DNA of 43,327 bases, taken from assembly GCA_964492895.1 (NCBI GenBank), contig CAZBLR010000016.1:1-43327 (forward strand), written 5' to 3'. Below, in pieces: positions 42,114 to 43,327 of this stretch. A model generated the notes under the pieces. The model worked only from the letters and a program-made list of their open reading frames with translations. It was not told the origin of the DNA and made no database searches. Position 1 is the stretch's first letter; the number at the start of each line of letters is the position of its first letter. The position numbers were made by a program, and so were the translations under genes. The DNA comes from DATLWN01 sp964492895. GTDB taxonomy: Bacteria; Pseudomonadota; Zetaproteobacteria; Mariprofundales; Mariprofundaceae.

Positions 42114-42509
42114 CTAGACATCAGGACGAACTCTTCGGATCAGTTCTGCATATTGATGAAGCCCTCTTTTTTCGAGCTCTTCCACGAAAACTGGCCATGG
42201 CGGAATATTTGAATAATACGGCGTTGGTCCAGTGGACAAACCGCCTCCAGGGCCCGTGGACAAACCGCCTCCAGGGCCCGTGGACAAACCGCCTCCAGGG
42301 CCCGTGGACAAACCGCCTCCAGGACCAGTGGAAAGTCCGCCTCCAGGACCAGTGGACATGCCACCCCCAGGACCAGTGGAAAGTCCGCCTCCAGGGCCCG
42401 TTGAAGCTCCTCCACCGGGACCTGTCGACAAGCCACCACCCGGACCAGTTGATTTCCCGCCATTAGGGCCAGTGCTCAAATTTCTGGGCCAACCTTTGTT
42501 TCTATTCAT
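42114..42509 (-). CDS. STGPGGG-repeat small protein with conserved-looking C-terminal tail
   Basis: A 131-residue protein, start ATG 42507-42509 behind AGGTGACTTAAT. Residues 1-11 are basic (MNRNKGWPRN). Residues 12-95 are eleven STGP starts of an 8-residue unit, mostly STGPGGGL, with A or M in the eighth position in two and STGPNGGK as the first. Residues 96-131 (TPYYSNIPPWPVFVEELEKRG...) form a non-repeat tail with a PPW turn and an amphipathic helix. There is no signal peptide, cysteine or membrane span. Such GPGGG proteins occur, as far as I recall, as small accessory genes without assigned function. It lies 27 bases downstream of the PIN gene on the same strand. A plus-strand reading (PPPGPV repeats) is a shadow without a ribosome site. 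Confidence 0.75.
   Translation of the reverse strand: MNRNKGWPRNLSTGPNGGKSTGPGGGLSTGPGGGASTGPGGGLSTGPGGGMSTGPGGGLSTGPGGGLSTGPGGGLSTGPGGGLSTGPGGGLSTGPTPYYSNIPPWPVFVEELEKRGLHQYAELIRRVRPDV
42225..42476. repeat. 24-bp tandem repeat array coding the STGPGGG units
   Basis: Ten and a half units of 24 bp. Three consecutive units at 42232-42303 are identical and the fourth nearly so, whereas the units toward 42476 (the protein's N-terminal side) diverge. Frame is kept by the multiple of three. This pattern suggests recent copy-number change at the end nearest the C-terminal tail. Confidence 0.9.
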
Positions 42510-42536
42510 ATTAAGTCACCTGACTGAAGATAATAA

Positions 42537-43202
42537 TTATACTTGTACAGTCGCTATAAATACTTTCTCAGCGGCATCGCGTTTTTCTGATGGATTAAAA
42601 ACCATAGGTAAATCAGCGTAGGATTTAGCAAGCCTATATAGAGGGTTATCTTGGGTGATGATAAATAGCTTGTTCTTTGGAAGGCCATAAAAATCTACTA
42701 AATATTTAGCTGTAGCTAAAATTAGAAGGTCGACAATACTTGTGTCTCCTCCATATTTTTTCTTATTTTTACAGCTCTTCTCGAAAAATCTGTCAACACT
42801 TATAATAATATCTCTGTTAGTTTGGATGTCGTGATATCTTATTGAGCGCATGCTCTTTCTTGCTTCCTTCGCACTTAATGTGACGTCTTTCGCCAAAGCA
42901 TCCTTAGCATGACTATACGAACTTGCATTAGTGAAGATGTCTTCTGCATTGTAATACTTCTTCGCAAGGACCTTGAATGCTTCTGCAATACAGATATCAA
43001 GGATATATACGCGAGCTCGATCACTATCCAGTTGTTCTTTTATTCGCTTCCACCATTCTTTCGCTCTTTTGACGCGCTGCTTCTCTTTGGCATCTGATAT
43101 TTTCCTTTCATTGATATGACGATTCGCAAGAAAATTTGCATCAACGAGATAGTAAACCCTTTCGCCTTTCTTTACTTCAATCGCTCGTTTTTGTTTAGTC
43201 AT
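42537..43202 (-). CDS. PIN-domain nuclease-like protein
   Basis: A 221-residue basic protein from the ATG at 43200-43202, which has GGCAGGGAT upstream. The frame is open to the window edge (a GTG at 43325), but that extension runs through the right inverted repeat and is not preferred. PIN acidic residues: D21 in YYLVDANFLANRH, E74 in DICIAEAFKVLA, D158 (with D153) in GGDTSIVDLLILATA and D185 in LFIITQDNPLYRLAKSYA; this D-E-D-D order and spacing fits a PIN-like endoribonuclease such as VapC toxins and longer PIN effectors. No DNA-binding antitoxin adjoins; the only partner in the element is the STGPGGG protein. Lines in the gene have 33-42 % G/C and codon use is unlike the rest. RNA cleavage is inferred from the fold. 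Confidence 0.8.
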   Translation of the reverse strand: MTKQKRAIEVKKGERVYYLVDANFLANRHINERKISDAKEKQRVKRAKEWWKRIKEQLDSDRARVYILDICIAEAFKVLAKKYYNAEDIFTNASSYSHAKDALAKDVTLSAKEARKSMRSIRYHDIQTNRDIIISVDRFFEKSCKNKKKYGGDTSIVDLLILATAKYLVDFYGLPKNKLFIITQDNPLYRLAKSYADLPMVFNPSEKRDAAEKVFIATVQV

Positions 43203-43259
43203 ATCCCTGCCTAGGTGCCTTTTCTCTGATACATCATAGTCTATGAGGATTGATTTATC

Positions 43260-43301
43260 TGAATGACCGCTTATGGCCGAAAGCAGCCGCTCGGCCAGAT
43301 G
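43260..43301 (-). repeat. Right inverted-repeat end of the low-GC element
   Basis: Reverse complement reads CATCTGGCCG, a 10-base variable part, then TTCGGCCATAAGCGGTCATTCA split at 43281-43260, matching the left end at 42061-42098. The inner half also has internal dyad symmetry around TGGCCG (GCTT and AAGC). Nothing further is recognised in 43302-43327. Confidence 0.7.
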
Positions 43302-43327
43302 CGTATTATGGACCAATCTGGCCACCC

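Noticed and set aside
42225..42476. CRISPR or non-coding satellite reading of the 24-bp array
   Set aside because: Units are contiguous without spacers and keep a coding frame with ribosome site.
42232..42621. Plus-strand PPPGPV-repeat protein through the tandem array
   Set aside because: No ribosome site at its GTG or ATG, it runs into the 3' end of the PIN gene, and the minus frame has a proper ribosome site and a non-repeat tail.
43203..43327. Longer N-terminus of the PIN protein from a GTG at 43325
   Set aside because: The stretch contains the right inverted repeat and has no ribosome site visible; the ATG at 43202 has one and begins just before the PIN core. The window edge prevents a final decision.

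Overview
The window is a high-GC chromosomal stretch from a Gammaproteobacterium. Evidence is the gene content: uvrB, a yqjD/yqjE-type cassette, trmL, aat, trxA, a yoaA-type helicase, and the serC-serA and hisZ-purA order. The use of HisZ and the lack of enteric synteny suggest a non-enteric lineage, possibly Chromatiales-like; this is an inference, not an identification. Genes are closely packed, and many overlap by ATGA or GTGA or are separated by a few bases. One assembly gap of 100 N lies at 22276-22375.

Layout. 1-2623: the 3' part of uvrB, then a GT-B glycosyltransferase-like gene. 2625-4130: three small minus-strand membrane-protein genes (yqjD/yqjE-like), then a divergent hsp20 with its own promoter and terminator. 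4179-9111: oppD-oppF peptide-transporter ATPases, a YoaA/DinG Fe-S helicase and a glycerate kinase with a very AT-rich internal patch. 9140-13671: small housekeeping and unknown genes (Dabb, DUF6544, aat, DUF3859, an exported helical protein, map, sixA). 13681-22169: an alpha-glucan cluster (malQ, a GH57 hydrolase and glgC on minus; pgm and glgB on plus). It covers glucose phosphate interconversion, ADP-glucose synthesis, branching and alpha-glucan remodelling; glycogen synthase and phosphorylase are not in the window. 22203-22430: hairpins and a 55-bp direct repeat bracketing the gap. 22455-25954: an AsmA-like protein, xthA, an unknown gene and rnd. 26033-31111: a serC-serA-hisZ-purA run behind one candidate promoter. 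31118-34798: an MFS transporter, a CPXCG zinc-ribbon protein, an iron-type alcohol dehydrogenase, a small acidic protein and pgsA. 34799-35113: a gene-free region with a DnaA-box cluster, a 20 % GC segment and a consensus IHF site. 35114-36038: trmL and trxA. 36041-42037: a compact four-gene run of a MidA/NDUFAF7-type methyltransferase, a transmembrane Ser/Thr kinase, an RNA m5U methyltransferase-like Fe-S protein and a peptide-binding lipoprotein.

From 42061 to 43301 the composition drops sharply (33-42 % GC in lines I counted, against 78 % in a line of the preceding gene). This roughly 1.24-kb segment is bounded by imperfect inverted repeats of about 40 bp. On the minus strand it carries a PIN-domain nuclease-like gene and, 27 bp downstream, a small protein made of STGPGGG repeats with a conserved-looking Pro/Trp tail. 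It looks like a mobile two-gene cassette and is the best candidate here for an undescribed system.

Starts were chosen from ribosome-binding sites, overlaps and family lengths. All family calls are from reading motifs; no search was run.
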